A DNA stretch of 64,000 bases from Candidatus Phyllobacterium onerii. Its GTDB lineage: Bacteria > Pseudomonadota > Alphaproteobacteria > Rhizobiales > Rhizobiaceae. The DNA is taken from the NCBI RefSeq assembly GCF_028331445.1, contig NZ_JAQMHX010000005.1, forward strand, positions 372,001 to 436,000. Direction: 5' to 3'. Below are positions 1 through 10,530 of this stretch, piece after piece. The stretch's first letter is position 1; the number at the start of each line of letters is the position of its first letter. The translations under genes were made by a program, and so were the position numbers. A model generated the notes under the pieces. That model was given only the letters and a program-made list of their open reading frames with translations, was not told the DNA's origin and did no database searches.

Positions 1-54
1 TTGCTTCGACTTGCGCTGATCCAGCGCAAAAGCATCTACCTCGAATGAGGCCAT
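1..54 (-). CDS. Possible start of a gene running off the left edge
   Basis: An ATG on the minus strand at 54-52 opens a frame with no stop to the window edge (18 codons, beginning MASFEVDAFALDQ). A weak purine-rich stretch precedes it. It would lie downstream of gltX on the same strand. Too little is visible to name a product. A perfect 8-bp inverted repeat at 11-29 falls inside it and is probably coincidental to coding. The stretch 55-131 between this frame and the gltX stop shows nothing else. Confidence 0.3.
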   Translation of the reverse strand, partial: MASFEVDAFALDQRKSKQ

Positions 55-131
55 AATCTTATCTTGTCAGGCACGACACCGTACTCGAAAGGTACGATGT
101 TGCAATGCAAAAATGCTCTCAAATTTGCGTG

Positions 132-1559
132 CTATTGCCCTTTTGCCTGATCCTCTATGCGCCCAAGGGATTCTTCCCTTCCCAAGACTGCCAATACATC
201 GAAAACACCCGGAGACGTTGCTCTTCCAGTCAAAGCTGCGCGCAAGGGTTGCGCGATTTTACCGAGTTTCAGCCCCGTTTTTTCCGCGTAAGCCCGCACT
301 GCAGCATCGAGCGGCTCAGCGCTCCATTCATCAACCGCAGTAAGGTCCGGAAGTACGCCGGAAAGAATGCTCCGGCCCTCCTCGTTAAGCAAGGCGTACG
401 CTTTTTCATCAAGTGCAAGCGGCCGCTTCGCGAAAAGATACTTTGCGCTATCTGCGAGCTCGACCAATGTCTTCGCGCGCTCCTTCAGACCCGGCATCGC
501 GGCAAGCAATTGCTTTTTCACGTTGTCATCCAAGCGCGATAGCATCTCCGGGCCACCCTCGATCTCCGGTAGTATATCGATCAGGGCTTTGACGAGGTCC
601 GCATCGTCCGAGATGCGCATGTAGTGGCCGTTGATCGCCTCGAGCTTCTGGAAATCGAAGCGCGATGCGCCCCGGTTGATATCCGAGATTTCAAACCACT
701 GGATCATCTGTTGATCGGACATAATCTCATCGTCGCCGTGGCTCCAGCCGAGACGAACGAGATAATTGCGCAGCGCCGCCGGCAGATAACCCATGGCGCG
801 ATAAGCCTCCACCCCAAGCGCACCATGCCGCTTCGACAATTTTGCGCCGTCTGCGCCATGAATGAGGGGAATGTGACCCATGACCGGCACATCCCAGCCC
901 ATCGCATCGTAGATAACCGTCTGTCGCGCGGCATTGGTCAAATGATCGTCGCCACGGATGATATGGGTGACGCCCATGTCATGATCATCGACTACGACCG
1001 CGTGCATATAGGTCGGATTGCCGTCGGAGCGCAGGATAATGAAATCGTCGAGATCCTTGTTTGGGAACCGAACATCGCCCTGAACCTGGTCGCGGACGAG
1101 TGTTTCACCCGTCTGTGGCGCCTTGATGCGGATGACCGGCTTGATACCTTCCGGTGCTTCCTTGGGATCGCGATCCCTCCAGCGCCCGTCATAACGTGGT
1201 GGGCGGCCTTCAGAGCGTGCTTTCTCGCGCATTTCCTCAAGCTCGGCCTGTGAAGCATAGCAATAATAGGCCTTACCCCTGGTGACGAGCTCCTGTGCAA
1301 CTTCGCGGTGACGTGGCGCGCGCTCATATTGCGACACGGCATCGCCATCCCAATCAAGACCCAGCCATTTCAAGCCGTCGAGAATGGCGGTTACGGCTGC
1401 TTCCGAAGAGCGTTCTCGATCTGTGTCTTCAATGCGTAGTAGCATCTTGCCGCCGGTATGCTTGGCATAAAGCCAATTGAACAGAGCGGTGCGGGCGCCG
1501 CCGATATGCAAATAACCGGTCGGGGAAGGTGCGAAACGGGTGACAACGGAAGATGACAT
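132..1559 (-). CDS. gltX: Glutamyl-tRNA synthetase
   Basis: Charges tRNA(Glu) with glutamate in the cytoplasm. It is a class I aminoacyl-tRNA synthetase of 475 residues, the usual length. The HIGH signature appears as [12 protein letters not shown] (about residues 16-27) and the KMSKS loop as KLSKRHG (240-246). The anticodon-binding alpha-helical domain follows. An open frame extends a further 105 codons upstream, but that part is low-complexity and lies over the start of the divergent comEC. The ATG at 1559 gives the conserved N-terminus [15 protein letters not shown], so I use it. The gene is divergent from comEC, with about 110 bp between the chosen starts. Confidence 0.97.
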   Translation of the reverse strand: MSSSVVTRFAPSPTGYLHIGGARTALFNWLYAKHTGGKMLLRIEDTDRERSSEAAVTAILDGLKWLGLDWDGDAVSQYERAPRHREVAQELVTRGKAYYCYASQAELEEMREKARSEGRPPRYDGRWRDRDPKEAPEGIKPVIRIKAPQTGETLVRDQVQGDVRFPNKDLDDFIILRSDGNPTYMHAVVVDDHDMGVTHIIRGDDHLTNAARQTVIYDAMGWDVPVMGHIPLIHGADGAKLSKRHGALGVEAYRAMGYLPAALRNYLVRLGWSHGDDEIMSDQQMIQWFEISDINRGASRFDFQKLEAINGHYMRISDDADLVKALIDILPEIEGGPEMLSRLDDNVKKQLLAAMPGLKERAKTLVELADSAKYLFAKRPLALDEKAYALLNEEGRSILSGVLPDLTAVDEWSAEPLDAAVRAYAEKTGLKLGKIAQPLRAALTGRATSPGVFDVLAVLGREESLGRIEDQAKGQ

Positions 1560-1672
1560 AAGTTCTCCAGCAGATGCCCGGCGTATTAGCCGAACGTCCA
1601 ATCGAATTGATCTGGCGTTCATGTAGCATAGCACCGCTGCTGTGCAAGGGCACTGGCAGAACCGGAAAGCAA

Positions 1673-4150
1673 ATGGAAGGTCCTGCCACCAGAACAAAGA
1701 CCAGAGAACAGCAGTTTTTTCTCCGTCCCGACAGCGGCGGCTATGAAATCGCGACTCAAACGCGGACCATTGATTTAGTCGTTGAAAAGGAAAACTGGCC
1801 TGCGAGGCTACGTGGACTTTGCAATTCTGCGCGAACGCAACTTCAGTCTGTGCGTCTCGCAATTCCCAAGGCATTCAACTGCGAGGTCGATCGCGGTACG
1901 CTGTTTCTGTTCTTACCTGTCTTTGCGGGTATCGGTGCGATTTTTTATTTTAACGCGGCTGTCGAACCGAGACTCAGTGCCATTCTTTCAGGGATAACCT
2001 TCCTCGTCGGTTGCCATGCCTTGGCGCAGGCACGGCCCATGTTGCGGCTTGTTCTTCTATTCGCGATCGCCCTGGTGGCCGGTATGTTCTTTGGCAAAGT
2101 CGAAACGATCCGGGCCGGGACCCGAATGCTCGGCTCGGAAGTCACGACGCGGATGACGGGCCGTGTCAAAGCCATGTCGCGAGATGCCAAGGGTGGATGG
2201 CGTCTCACCATGGATGTGATTTCGACAGCGCGACCGGCATTAAAATACGGCCCGGACCGCGTTACTGTCTCGGCGAGATCAGTCCCCCGCAATCTCAAGG
2301 TTGGCGATGGTCTCAAAGGTCTCGTTCACCTGCGACCGCAGTCGGGCCCGATGCGGCCGGGTAATTATGATTTCGCCTTCTATAATTACTACAGAGGTGT
2401 CGGTGCCAGTGGATTTGTGCTGGGAAAGCTCGAAACAGTGCCTGTGGCTTCGGACACAGGACCAGTTGCTTCAATCTTGCTGGTGATTGCAAATATCAGA
2501 CAGCAACTCACCCAGCGCATCTTGCATAACATCAGAGGCGAACCGGGTGACATCGCTGCGTCGTTGATCACCGGCCAGCGCGATGGCATCAGCGATGACA
2601 CCAACAGCGCTTTTCGCTTGAGCGGACTTTCGCATATCCTGTCAATCTCCGGCTTCCACATGGCACTGGTAGCGGCAACGATCATCGGCTCGCTACGCGC
2701 GATCATGGCGTTCTTCCCCGGATTTTCTGCGCGGTTTCCCGTGAAGAAACTCTCGGCGGCGATCGCCTTGGTGGGCTCCGCATTCTATTTGCTGCTGTCG
2801 GGCTCCGACGTCGCGGCCCAGCGCAGCTTCGTCATGCTCGCTGTAATGCTCCTGGCCGTGACTGTTGACCGGGCGGCGATATCGATGCGCAATCTCGCTA
2901 TTGCGGCGTTGATCACCGCGGCGATCTCACCGCACGAAATCCTTGGGCCAAGCTTTCAGATGTCGTATTCGGCGACTGCCGCCTTGATTGCATTTTATAG
3001 CTGGTGGTCCCGGCGTCAGGGAAGGCTGGCCTTCCGGAAAGGTGCGTCCAGCCATTTGCTTTTGGCGCTGCCGATAAAGGCCGTGAACCATATCGGCGCG
3101 ATTGCCATGACATCCGTGGTAGCCGGGACTGCGAGCTCAATTTTTGCGGCTTATCATTTCAACAATACGGCACCATTCGGCCTTATCGGTAACGCTCTCG
3201 CGCTGCCGGTCATTTCAGTTGCTGTTATGCCGTTCGCAGTGCTCGGTTTGCTAGCCATGCCATTCGATCTTGATTGGCTACCGTTTACGGTCATGGGACA
3301 GGGCATCGAGGTCGTCATCGCTCTTGCAAAAATGGTCGCTGCGCGCTCTCCCAGCGGCAATCTCGGCCTTATGCCGCAAGGCACCTTGATTCTCATGAGC
3401 ATTGGTCTTGTGATGTTGCTGTTCCTGTCAACGCGTCTTCGGCTGTGCGGCATACCGTTATTGTTAGGCGCGGCCTTGCTGATGATGCGAGCGCAGGAGC
3501 CGCAGATCATTGTTTCAGAGGACGGAAAACTGGTCGCATTGCGCACTGATGATGGCAATCTAGCGGTCAATCGAACATCCGGCAGTGCATTCACTCTTAA
3601 CAATTGGCAGCAGGGCTATGGAATAAACGAGGTGGCAAAGCCGTTGAAGGCCGGTGCATTTTCCAAAGAAATGCAGTTTGAGTGTTTTGAAAAAGTGTGT
3701 ACCGCACGCGAGCCGGGCGGATTGATAATCGCCTATACGGACGAAGCTGCACAGAGGTCGTCTGCCTGCGACGAGGGCGATATCGTTATTCTGGCGTACT
3801 CGGCCGGAACCACGACTTGCGAGGACCCGAACATAGTCGTACTTACCAAGCGCGATCTCGCGCTGCATGGTACCGCAGAGATAACTTTGAAATCAGGAGA
3901 ACTTGTTCGGCTACCCTTCACAAATAGCGAAAATGGTTCACCAGAGGTAATCCTCGCCGAGGCAAACGCTTCGCGCGTGCGGCGTCTTCAGTCCGTCACC
4001 ATCAATTATGCTGTAGGACCACCGGTCCGGCCTTGGAACGCCTACCGAATGTATTCGCGTGCCGCGCACAATATCGAGGACTACAAATCCCGTAAGCGTG
4101 TGAATGCCGATAGCGGTGAGGCATCAGGCTGCGAAAAGCCGGGCTGCTAG
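1673..4150 (+). CDS. comEC: ComEC/Rec2-family DNA uptake channel protein
   Basis: Predicted inner-membrane protein of the ComEC/Rec2 family, which forms the DNA translocation channel in naturally competent bacteria. Many alphaproteobacteria carry it without known competence. Hydrophobic segments near residues 60-120 are followed by the soluble DUF4131-type region. The Competence core contains [16 protein letters not shown] and [17 protein letters not shown], typical of the family. A polytopic segment and a periplasmic-type C-terminal part follow. The frame is open from 1574, but the ATG at 1673 has a GGAAAG site just upstream and leaves room for the gltX promoter, giving 825 residues. Its stop overlaps the lexA stop by 3 bp in a convergent arrangement. 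The C-terminal region lacks an obvious intact HxHxDH metallo-beta-lactamase signature. Confidence 0.9.
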   Translation: MEGPATRTKTREQQFFLRPDSGGYEIATQTRTIDLVVEKENWPARLRGLCNSARTQLQSVRLAIPKAFNCEVDRGTLFLFLPVFAGIGAIFYFNAAVEPRLSAILSGITFLVGCHALAQARPMLRLVLLFAIALVAGMFFGKVETIRAGTRMLGSEVTTRMTGRVKAMSRDAKGGWRLTMDVISTARPALKYGPDRVTVSARSVPRNLKVGDGLKGLVHLRPQSGPMRPGNYDFAFYNYYRGVGASGFVLGKLETVPVASDTGPVASILLVIANIRQQLTQRILHNIRGEPGDIAASLITGQRDGISDDTNSAFRLSGLSHILSISGFHMALVAATIIGSLRAIMAFFPGFSARFPVKKLSAAIALVGSAFYLLLSGSDVAAQRSFVMLAVMLLAVTVDRAAISMRNLAIAALITAAISPHEILGPSFQMSYSATAALIAFYSWWSRRQGRLAFRKGASSHLLLALPIKAVNHIGAIAMTSVVAGTASSIFAAYHFNNTAPFGLIGNALALPVISVAVMPFAVLGLLAMPFDLDWLPFTVMGQGIEVVIALAKMVAARSPSGNLGLMPQGTLILMSIGLVMLLFLSTRLRLCGIPLLLGAALLMMRAQEPQIIVSEDGKLVALRTDDGNLAVNRTSGSAFTLNNWQQGYGINEVAKPLKAGAFSKEMQFECFEKVCTAREPGGLIIAYTDEAAQRSSACDEGDIVILAYSAGTTTCEDPNIVVLTKRDLALHGTAEITLKSGELVRLPFTNSENGSPEVILAEANASRVRRLQSVTINYAVGPPVRPWNAYRMYSRAAHNIEDYKSRKRVNADSGEASGCEKPGC

Positions 4151-4866
4151 TATCGCCGTATCAGACCGACAAGCTTTCCTTGAACCTGAACGCGATCCGG
4201 GCCGAAAATCCGCGTCTCATAAGCTGGATTCGCTGCTTCGAGGGCAATCGACGCTCCCTTACGGCGAAAGCGCTTGAGCGTTGCCTCTTCGTCGTCGACC
4301 AGTGCGACAACGATCTCGCCCGGATTGGCAGTATCACCGCGCTTGATCACGACCGTATCGCCGTCGAAAATCCCAGCCTCGATCATCGAATCGCCTTTGA
4401 CTTCAAGCGCGTAGTGTTCGCCGCTCCCAATCATGTCCGGGGGCAGGCCGATCATATGGGTCTGGTTCTGGATTGCGGAAATCGGCACACCAGCGGCGAT
4501 GCGGCCCATGACCGGGATGCTGACGACCGTCGACGCGCTTATATCGTCGGACGAACGCGCTTGTGGCCGGGCGGGGGCGACATTTCGGCCAAGGCTTCCC
4601 TCGATGACACTCGGCGAGAATTTCCGTTGGGCGTTGAGGCCGGGAGCGATGGAGTCCGGCAGACGCAAAACCTCCAGCGCTCTCGCACGGTTTGCAAGCC
4701 GACGAATGAAGCCGCGCTCTTCGAGGGCAGTGATCAACCGGTGGATGCCGGATTTCGACGCAAGATCCAATGCATCCTTCATCTCGTCGAACGAAGGTGG
4801 GATGCCTGTCTCCTTCAAACGCTCGTGAATGAAGAGCAGAAGTTCATGTTGTTTACGCGTGAGCAT
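4147..4866 (-). CDS. lexA: LexA SOS repressor
   Basis: Self-cleaving repressor of the SOS regulon, 239 residues. The N-terminal winged helix-turn-helix begins [10 protein letters not shown] and includes [13 protein letters not shown]. The C-terminal S24 peptidase domain has the Ala125-Gly126 cleavage bond in [10 protein letters not shown], the nucleophile Ser160 in KGDSMIEAG, and the general base Lys198 in EATLKRF. The open frame continues 16 codons upstream, but the ATG at 4866 matches the family start. A LexA box lies 54 bp upstream of this start (4920-4934), so it is autoregulated. It is convergent with comEC, and the two stops share a CTAG. Confidence 0.97.
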   Translation of the reverse strand: MLTRKQHELLLFIHERLKETGIPPSFDEMKDALDLASKSGIHRLITALEERGFIRRLANRARALEVLRLPDSIAPGLNAQRKFSPSVIEGSLGRNVAPARPQARSSDDISASTVVSIPVMGRIAAGVPISAIQNQTHMIGLPPDMIGSGEHYALEVKGDSMIEAGIFDGDTVVIKRGDTANPGEIVVALVDDEEATLKRFRRKGASIALEAANPAYETRIFGPDRVQVQGKLVGLIRRY

Positions 4867-4919
4867 CGGCGATCCTTTGCGTGGAATCGGAAAAAACAAA
4901 ACCAGAACAAACACTATCT

Positions 4920-4934
4920 GTTCCAGTTGTGTTC
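4920..4934 (-). promoter_or_regulatory. LexA box upstream of lexA
   Basis: The direct repeat GTTC-N7-GTTC is a perfect match to the alphaproteobacterial LexA operator. It reads on the plus strand and lies in the promoter region of minus-strand lexA. This is the expected position for negative autoregulation. A further GAAC half site sits at 4905-4908. Confidence 0.85.
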
Positions 4935-4984
4935 CACAAGGATTAATATGTGGTGTATGGAAGCCGAGAAACGCGGGTCAGCTG

Positions 4985-6013
4985 TTACTTAGCCGGAATA
5001 ACCGGCGGGCCGCTGGATTGGCGTAGAATAAGCTCAACCGGCCAAACTTCGTGGATGGTTTCCGGTGGTTCGCCATCGAGCAGGCGGACGAGCATTTCTG
5101 CGATCCTCGTACCGGCAGCTCTTATCGAAGAACGTGTCGTTGTCATCGCCGGAACCATGTTGCTGGCATTGAGGTAGGGAAAAACGTCATCATGGGCGAT
5201 GATCGAAACTTCCTTGCCAAGCTGGTAGCCCCTGGCGCGGATTGCCCGGGAAACGCCCAACGCTGTCATCATCGATCCAGCGAGAATGGCGGTTGGATGG
5301 GGCTTCAGGGACAGGAAACGTTGTGTTTCGCGGAAACCGATCTCGTCGGAAAAACAATCATGCACGATAAAATTGGGGTCGATCGAAATACCGCGTTCGT
5401 TAAGCGCATTACGATAACCTTCCTCACGGTGTTCCGAGAAGGTGAAACCCTTGAGACCATCGATCATGGCAATGTGCTTGTGGCCAAGATCGAGCAGATG
5501 CGACGTTGCTTGATAGAAGGCACCCTTATTGTCGATATCTAGCCAAGCGTGCGGTGTATCTATGTTAGTCCGCCCGTGAAGCACAAACGGAAATTGCGCT
5601 TCGGCAAGCATGGCAACGCGTTCATCGACAAGGGAAGGGTGCGAGACAATCATTGCGTCGACGCGCTTGCTGGAAATCAGGCGCCTATAGGCGGAAATCT
5701 CGTCATTGTTGATCAGGGGGGTGATCAGAAAATCGATTTCGTCACGCGAGACACGCTCCGCAAGGCCGGACAAGAACTCGCTGGTATGCGGGCCAAAACG
5801 CTCGCTGCTGTGAATAGGCACGACAATTCCAATCGCGCCGACGCGCCCCATCGCCAGGCGGCGCGCATTGGCGTTGGCGCTATAGCCAAACTTGAGGGCG
5901 GCCTTGTTAACCCGCTCCCTGGTTGCCTCGTTGACCTCCGGATAGCCATTGAGTGCGCGGCTGACCGTCGTTTGCGAGAGGCCAAGTCGTTCGGCCAGTT
6001 CCTTGAGTTTCAT
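4985..6013 (-). CDS. thuR: LacI-family regulator of the trehalose locus
   Basis: 342 residues, standard LacI/GalR length. The N-terminal helix-turn-helix (residues 1-22) reads LKELAERLGLSQTTVSRALN, followed by the hinge helix ANARRLAMGRVGAIGIV. The remainder is a periplasmic-binding-protein-like sugar sensor. It is divergent from thuEFGKAB across 322 bp that hold two matching palindromic operators, so local repression of the transporter with derepression by sugar is the natural inference. The order thuR-thuEFGKAB is the one described in Sinorhizobium meliloti. The effector could be trehalose, sucrose, maltose or a related disaccharide. Confidence 0.87.
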   Translation of the reverse strand: MKLKELAERLGLSQTTVSRALNGYPEVNEATRERVNKAALKFGYSANANARRLAMGRVGAIGIVVPIHSSERFGPHTSEFLSGLAERVSRDEIDFLITPLINNDEISAYRRLISSKRVDAMIVSHPSLVDERVAMLAEAQFPFVLHGRTNIDTPHAWLDIDNKGAFYQATSHLLDLGHKHIAMIDGLKGFTFSEHREEGYRNALNERGISIDPNFIVHDCFSDEIGFRETQRFLSLKPHPTAILAGSMMTALGVSRAIRARGYQLGKEVSIIAHDDVFPYLNASNMVPAMTTTRSSIRAAGTRIAEMLVRLLDGEPPETIHEVWPVELILRQSSGPPVIPAK

Positions 6014-6081
6014 ATCAAACGATCCAGGACTACTAATTTCAGTTTATCAGACGACATTTAGAACTTAACCATAGCGTAATT

Positions 6082-6095
6082 TCGAAGCGCTTTGG
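6082..6095. promoter_or_regulatory. LacI-family operator 1 (thuR proximal)
   Basis: TCGAAGCGCTTTGG is 12/14 identical to operator 2 and shares its AAGCGCTT core. It lies about 70 bp upstream of the thuR start, where it could mediate autorepression. Confidence 0.65.
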
Positions 6096-6212
6096 AAGTA
6101 ATTTCAACTCAAGATGGTTACGGGTAGAAATCAGACGCCCATTATCCGCTGGATTCTTACAGACCTCAGATATTCCAACTTGACAGCAGGGCCGGCCTTT
6201 GCCACCCTTTAC

Positions 6213-6226
6213 CCAAAGCGCTTTGG
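6213..6226. promoter_or_regulatory. LacI-family operator 2 (thuE proximal)
   Basis: CCAAAGCGCTTTGG is a perfect 14-bp palindrome with the central CG step typical of LacI/GalR operators. It lies 110 bp upstream of thuE. Confidence 0.75.
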
Positions 6227-6335
6227 ATTTGTATTTTACGTTAATGTTTCAAAGTGTTTGAGGAGGAGTTTTCATAAATTGGAACAGCCCACCGCCAACG
6301 CGCGTTGTTCCATCTTGGATTTACGGGAGGAAATC

Positions 6336-7598
6336 ATGAGAGCGAAATCAATCCTTGCGAGCCTTTTGGCTACAATGTTGATCTGTTCGGGCGCATTCGC
6401 CGCCGACCTTTCAATCGTCTCAGGTGATACGGGTAACGGGCGCGAGTTCCTGCGCAAACAGCTCGATCGTTTCGAAAAGGAAACAGGCAACAAAGTCAAA
6501 ATAGTCGCGATGCCTGCAAACAGCTCCGACCAGTTTGGCCAGTACAGGCTTTGGCTCGCCGCAGGGAATACGGACATCGATGTCTACCGCACGGATGTGA
6601 TCTGGGCGCCGCAATTGGCCAACCAGTTTCTCGATTTGACAGAGGCCATGAAGGACGTCGTCGATCAACACTTTCCATCGATGATCCAAAGCCAGACGGT
6701 TGATGGCAAACTCGTTGCCATGCCGATGTACACGGACGCGCCGGCCTTCTACTACCGCAAGGATCTTCTGGAGAAATACAAGAAGCCGGTTCCCAAAACC
6801 TGGGACGAGATGGCTGCGACCGCCAAGGAAATCCAGGAGGGCGAGCGCCAAGCTGGTAACAAGGCGATGTACGGCTTTGTTTTCCAGGGCAACGCCTATG
6901 AAGGCCTGACTTGCAACGCACTTGAATGGATCAAGTCTTCTGGTGGCGGCCAGATTATCGAGCCTGACGGTACGATCTCGATCAACAATCCAGAAGCAGT
7001 CGCGGCAATCGATAGGGCAAAGGGGTGGATCGATACGATCTCTCCAAAGGGTGTCCTTGCCTATACCGAAGAGGAGAGCCGCGGTGTTTGGCAGACGGGG
7101 AATGCCGTCTTCATGCGCAACTGGCCTTACGCCTATGCACTGGGCAACGGCCCGGACAGCGCGATCAAGGGCAAGTTCGATGTGACGACCCTGCCGAGCT
7201 CGAAAGAGGGGCAGAGTTCTGCAGCGACGTTGGGCGGCTGGAATCTCGCCATCTCGAAATATACAAAATCACCGGCGGAAGCGATCAAACTGGTCAAATT
7301 CCTGGCTGCGCCTGAACAACAGAAGGAACGGGCAATCGAAATCGCCAATTTGCCTACGCTGAAGGCTCTCTACGACGATAAGGATATTGCCGCGGCTCAA
7401 CCGGTAATCACGAACTGGAAGCCGGTATTCGAGACGGCAGTGCCTCGTCCATCCGCACCCACGAAGGTCAAATACAACGAAGTTTCGTCCATGTTCTGGA
7501 GCGCGGTCCATGACACGTTGTCCGGCAACGGAACTGCTGCAGATAATCTTGAGCTTCTGGAAGCCAAGCTGACGGAACTTCGGGGGGGTAGCTGGTAA
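6336..7598 (+). CDS. thuE: Sugar ABC transporter substrate-binding protein (trehalose/maltose type)
   Basis: Periplasmic binding protein of the CUT1 family (SBP_bac_1), 420 residues. It has a clear Sec signal peptide: MRAK, then the hydrophobic ILASLLATMLIC, then cleavage after AFA. The mature part has the family segment ADLSIVSGDTGNGREF and a long alpha/beta bilobed fold. The ATG at 6336 follows GGGAGG by 5 bp. It is first in a run of six same-strand genes (thuEFGKAB). By synteny the ligand is trehalose, perhaps also maltose or sucrose. Sequence alone does not settle the ligand. Confidence 0.92.
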   Translation: MRAKSILASLLATMLICSGAFAADLSIVSGDTGNGREFLRKQLDRFEKETGNKVKIVAMPANSSDQFGQYRLWLAAGNTDIDVYRTDVIWAPQLANQFLDLTEAMKDVVDQHFPSMIQSQTVDGKLVAMPMYTDAPAFYYRKDLLEKYKKPVPKTWDEMAATAKEIQEGERQAGNKAMYGFVFQGNAYEGLTCNALEWIKSSGGGQIIEPDGTISINNPEAVAAIDRAKGWIDTISPKGVLAYTEEESRGVWQTGNAVFMRNWPYAYALGNGPDSAIKGKFDVTTLPSSKEGQSSAATLGGWNLAISKYTKSPAEAIKLVKFLAAPEQQKERAIEIANLPTLKALYDDKDIAAAQPVITNWKPVFETAVPRPSAPTKVKYNEVSSMFWSAVHDTLSGNGTAADNLELLEAKLTELRGGSW

Positions 7599-7697
7599 CC
7601 TCTGCCAGTCGACGGCATGGTGCGATTGGACCTATCTTAGACCGTGTGCACCGATTTGCCTGATCAACCCTGAATGTAACCATCGGGCAGGAACTTG

Positions 7698-8648
7698 ATG
7701 ACAGCGTCTCCCTCTGTACGTTCGGAACTCTTGCGTCAGCGCTCGCGCTCAGCGCGATTGTTTCTTCTTCCCATGATTTTGGCTTTGGCGGTTGTTGCGG
7801 GCTGGCCGCTGCTCCGAACGATCTATTTTTCCTTCACTGACGCTTCGCTGACCAACATCGATGCGGCCAAGTGGGTAGGCTTCAAGAACTATCTCTCGTG
7901 GATACAGCTCAAAAGCGGGCGGACGATTTATTCCGGTCTGCTGGTCGATCCGGCGTGGTGGAATGCTGTCTGGAACACGGTTCGCTTCAGCGTAATTTCC
8001 GTCTCGCTGGAGGCCGTTTTTGGAATGGTCATAGCACTCGTCCTCAATGCGGAATTCAAGGGCAGGGGCATTGTGCGTGCGGCGATCCTTATTCCTTGGG
8101 CGATCCCGACCATCGTATCAGCGCGAATGTGGGGATGGATGCTGAATGATCAATTCGGCATCCTCAACGATCTCTTCATGCGCGTCGGCCTGATCGACCA
8201 TCCGATTGCCTGGACTGCAAGTTCCGATACCGCAATGATCGCTGTGCTGATCGTCGATGTGTGGAAAACCACGCCATTCATGGCGCTTTTGATCCTTGCG
8301 GGTCTACAGATGATTCCGGGTGACATTTATGAAGCGGCGCGCATCGATGGCGTTCATCCCGTCAAGCAGTTCTTTCGGATCACATTGCCGCTGGTGAAGC
8401 CAGCGCTGATGGTGGCGATCATTTTCCGGCTGCTCGATGCAATGCGAATCTTTGATCTGATCTATGTATTGACGCCTAACAGTGCCCAGACCAAAACGAT
8501 GTCGGTTCTGGCGCGCGAGAATCTGATCGACTTCGATAAATTCGCCTATGGTTCAGCGCAGTCGACCCTGTTATTTCTGATTATAGCGCTCATGACCATG
8601 CTGGCGATCTGGATTGGCCGTGTAAGGCTGGACGGAGGAGAGCGCTGA
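7698..8648 (+). CDS. thuF: Sugar ABC transporter permease
   Basis: Inner-membrane permease of the MalF type, 316 residues with about six transmembrane helices. The EAA loop that docks on the ATPase reads EAARIDGVHPVKQFF, near residue 215. A TTG lies directly before the ATG at 7698; I use the ATG, which follows a GCAGGAA site. The 99-bp gap after thuE shows no strong terminator. Its last codons overlap the ATG of thuG (ATGA-type junction at 8648), which indicates translational coupling. Confidence 0.93.
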   Translation: MTASPSVRSELLRQRSRSARLFLLPMILALAVVAGWPLLRTIYFSFTDASLTNIDAAKWVGFKNYLSWIQLKSGRTIYSGLLVDPAWWNAVWNTVRFSVISVSLEAVFGMVIALVLNAEFKGRGIVRAAILIPWAIPTIVSARMWGWMLNDQFGILNDLFMRVGLIDHPIAWTASSDTAMIAVLIVDVWKTTPFMALLILAGLQMIPGDIYEAARIDGVHPVKQFFRITLPLVKPALMVAIIFRLLDAMRIFDLIYVLTPNSAQTKTMSVLARENLIDFDKFAYGSAQSTLLFLIIALMTMLAIWIGRVRLDGGER

Positions 8649-9478
8649 TGCCGATGTCCATCATCAAGAACACGGCGTTCTATGCGCTTGTTGTTGTGAT
8701 CGTTGTTTGCGCGGTTTTCCCGTTTTACTACGCGATCATCACGAGTTTTAGGACCGGCAGTGCGATTTTCACAATCGAATATTGGCCGACGTCATTCTCC
8801 GTAGCGAATTATGTGAACGTTATCGCTTCGGGAAGTTTTGCCCGCAACCTCTTGAATTCCATCATTGTATCGGCATGCGTCGTGACCCTCTCCCTGCTGA
8901 TGGCGGTTACAGCAGCCTTTGCTTTATCCAGGGTTCGATTTCGCGGGCGGTCGTTATTGCTTTTGACGATTCTGTCAGTTTCCATGTTCCCGCAGATAGC
9001 CGTCCTGGCCGGGCTGTTTGAAGTCATCCGGCTTCTGGGTCTCTATAACACGCTCGGCGGTTTGGTTTTTTCCTACATGATCTTCACCTTGCCATTTACG
9101 GTATGGGTACTCACGACGTTCATGCGTGATCTGCCTGTGGAGATCGAAGAGGCTGCAATCGTCGATGGCGCCACGCCCTGGGTGATCATAACAAGGGTGT
9201 TCCTGCCTCTGATGTGGCCTGCACTGGTAACGACCGGATTGCTTGCTTTCATCGCGGCCTGGAACGAGTTCCTTTTCGCGTTGACCTTCACGTCTTCGAC
9301 GGAAACCCGCACGGTGCCGGTCACCATCGCGCTCTTTACGGGCTCAAGCGCGCACGAGGTACCTTGGGGGATCGTCATGGCAGCCTCGGTGATTGTCACA
9401 GTACCTTTGGTCGTCCTCGTCCTCATCTTTCAACGCAAGATTATTTCCGGCCTGACGGCTGGCGGTGTCAAAGGCTAA
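8648..9478 (+). CDS. thuG: Sugar ABC transporter permease
   Basis: Second permease, of the MalG type, 276 residues and about six transmembrane helices. The EAA motif reads EEAAIVDGATPWVIITRVF, near residue 165. It partners ThuF and ThuK in a CUT1 importer. It begins within the stop of thuF and is separated from thuK by 12 bp. Confidence 0.93.
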   Translation: MPMSIIKNTAFYALVVVIVVCAVFPFYYAIITSFRTGSAIFTIEYWPTSFSVANYVNVIASGSFARNLLNSIIVSACVVTLSLLMAVTAAFALSRVRFRGRSLLLLTILSVSMFPQIAVLAGLFEVIRLLGLYNTLGGLVFSYMIFTLPFTVWVLTTFMRDLPVEIEEAAIVDGATPWVIITRVFLPLMWPALVTTGLLAFIAAWNEFLFALTFTSSTETRTVPVTIALFTGSSAHEVPWGIVMAASVIVTVPLVVLVLIFQRKIISGLTAGGVKG

Positions 9479-9490
9479 GGAGCGCTTCAA

Positions 9491-10498
9491 ATGACAACTA
9501 TTCGAATGCAAGATCTCCGAAAATCCTTCGGCACGTTCGACGTCATCAAAGGTGTGGACCTTGAAATCGAGCCCGGCGAGTTCATGGTTTTCGTTGGCCC
9601 GTCGGGTTGCGGAAAATCGACGCTTCTGCGACTTATCGCGGGGCTTGAAGATATCACGTCCGGGACGCTCGCGTTCGATGAGAAGATCGTCAACAGTCTG
9701 ACGCCGTCCCAGCGCGGTATCGCCATGGTGTTTCAATCCTATGCGCTGTATCCGCATATGACCGTCTATGACAACATGGCGTTCGGCCTGAAACTAGCCA
9801 AGGGCAGCGCGGACGATGTCAAGCGGCGGGTGCACAAGGCAGCGGAAATGCTGCAGATTACGGATTATCTCGACCGGCTCCCCAAGCAGCTTTCCGGCGG
9901 CCAGCGCCAGCGGGTCGCCATCGGCCGGGCAATTGTTCGCGATCCCAAGGTCTTTCTCTTCGATGAGCCGCTGTCCAATCTCGATGCCGCGCTGCGGGTC
10001 GCGACCCGTCTTGAAATAGCCAAGCTCCACGCCAAGATGCATGAAACGACGATGATCTATGTAACGCATGATCAGGTGGAGGCCATGACGTTGGCAGACC
10101 GGATTTGTGTTCTGCGGGATGGCAATGTCGAGCAAGTTGGCACGCCATTGGAGCTTTATGAGAAGCCGCAATCGATTTTTGTTGCCGGTTTCATAGGCTC
10201 ACCCAAGATGAATTTCCTCACTGAGCAATTCGCGGATGCCTACAAGACCGACATATTGGGAGTGCGGCCGGAGCATCTGGAAATCAAGGACAAGGACGGT
10301 CTCTGGAAAGGCAAGCTTCTTTTGGCGGAAAATCTAGGATCCGAGAGCTTCCTCTATATCGATATCGGCGCCAAGGAACCCTTGGTGGTACGGCAGGACG
10401 GCTCGGCACACCAACAGCCGGGGGAACTGCTTTGCGTTGCGCCCGTTAACAACAACATCCACCGTTTCGACCAATCGGGCCGCCCGGCGGCAAATTGA
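9491..10498 (+). CDS. thuK: Sugar ABC transporter ATP-binding protein
   Basis: MalK-type ATPase, 335 residues. Walker A is GPSGCGKST (about 37-45), the signature is [14 protein letters not shown], and Walker B is [12 protein letters not shown]. The switch histidine sits in [16 protein letters not shown]-terminal TOBE-like regulatory domain follows ([11 protein letters not shown]) but is shorter than in E. coli MalK. It supplies ATP hydrolysis for ThuEFG import on the cytoplasmic face. Confidence 0.94.
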   Translation: MTTIRMQDLRKSFGTFDVIKGVDLEIEPGEFMVFVGPSGCGKSTLLRLIAGLEDITSGTLAFDEKIVNSLTPSQRGIAMVFQSYALYPHMTVYDNMAFGLKLAKGSADDVKRRVHKAAEMLQITDYLDRLPKQLSGGQRQRVAIGRAIVRDPKVFLFDEPLSNLDAALRVATRLEIAKLHAKMHETTMIYVTHDQVEAMTLADRICVLRDGNVEQVGTPLELYEKPQSIFVAGFIGSPKMNFLTEQFADAYKTDILGVRPEHLEIKDKDGLWKGKLLLAENLGSESFLYIDIGAKEPLVVRQDGSAHQQPGELLCVAPVNNNIHRFDQSGRPAAN

Positions 10499-10530
10499 TA
10501 AATCTCCATACCAAAGATAAGGAAAGACCA

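Larger units (their letters stand above)
6014..6335. promoter_or_regulatory. thuR-thuE divergent control region
   Basis: A 322-bp gap between two divergent genes. It holds two LacI-type palindromes 131 bp apart (6082-6095 and 6213-6226), a weaker related motif CAAAGTGTTTG at 6250-6260, and the thuE ribosome-binding site GGGAGG at 6325-6330. The frame of thuE is open from 6114, but that extension runs through the operators and has no signal peptide. Confidence 0.75.

Noticed and set aside
11-29. Perfect 8-bp inverted repeat with a 3-nt loop at the left edge
   Set aside because: No T-run on either strand, and it may lie inside a coding frame that runs off the window, so I do not call it a terminator.
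1562-1874. Upstream extension of gltX by 105 codons
   Set aside because: It overlaps the start of comEC and has no similarity to the Glu-tRNA synthetase N-terminus, which begins at [11 protein letters not shown].
6114-6335. Upstream extension of thuE
   Set aside because: The extended frame runs through both operator and ribosome-binding sequence and puts a non-signal region ahead of a clear signal peptide.
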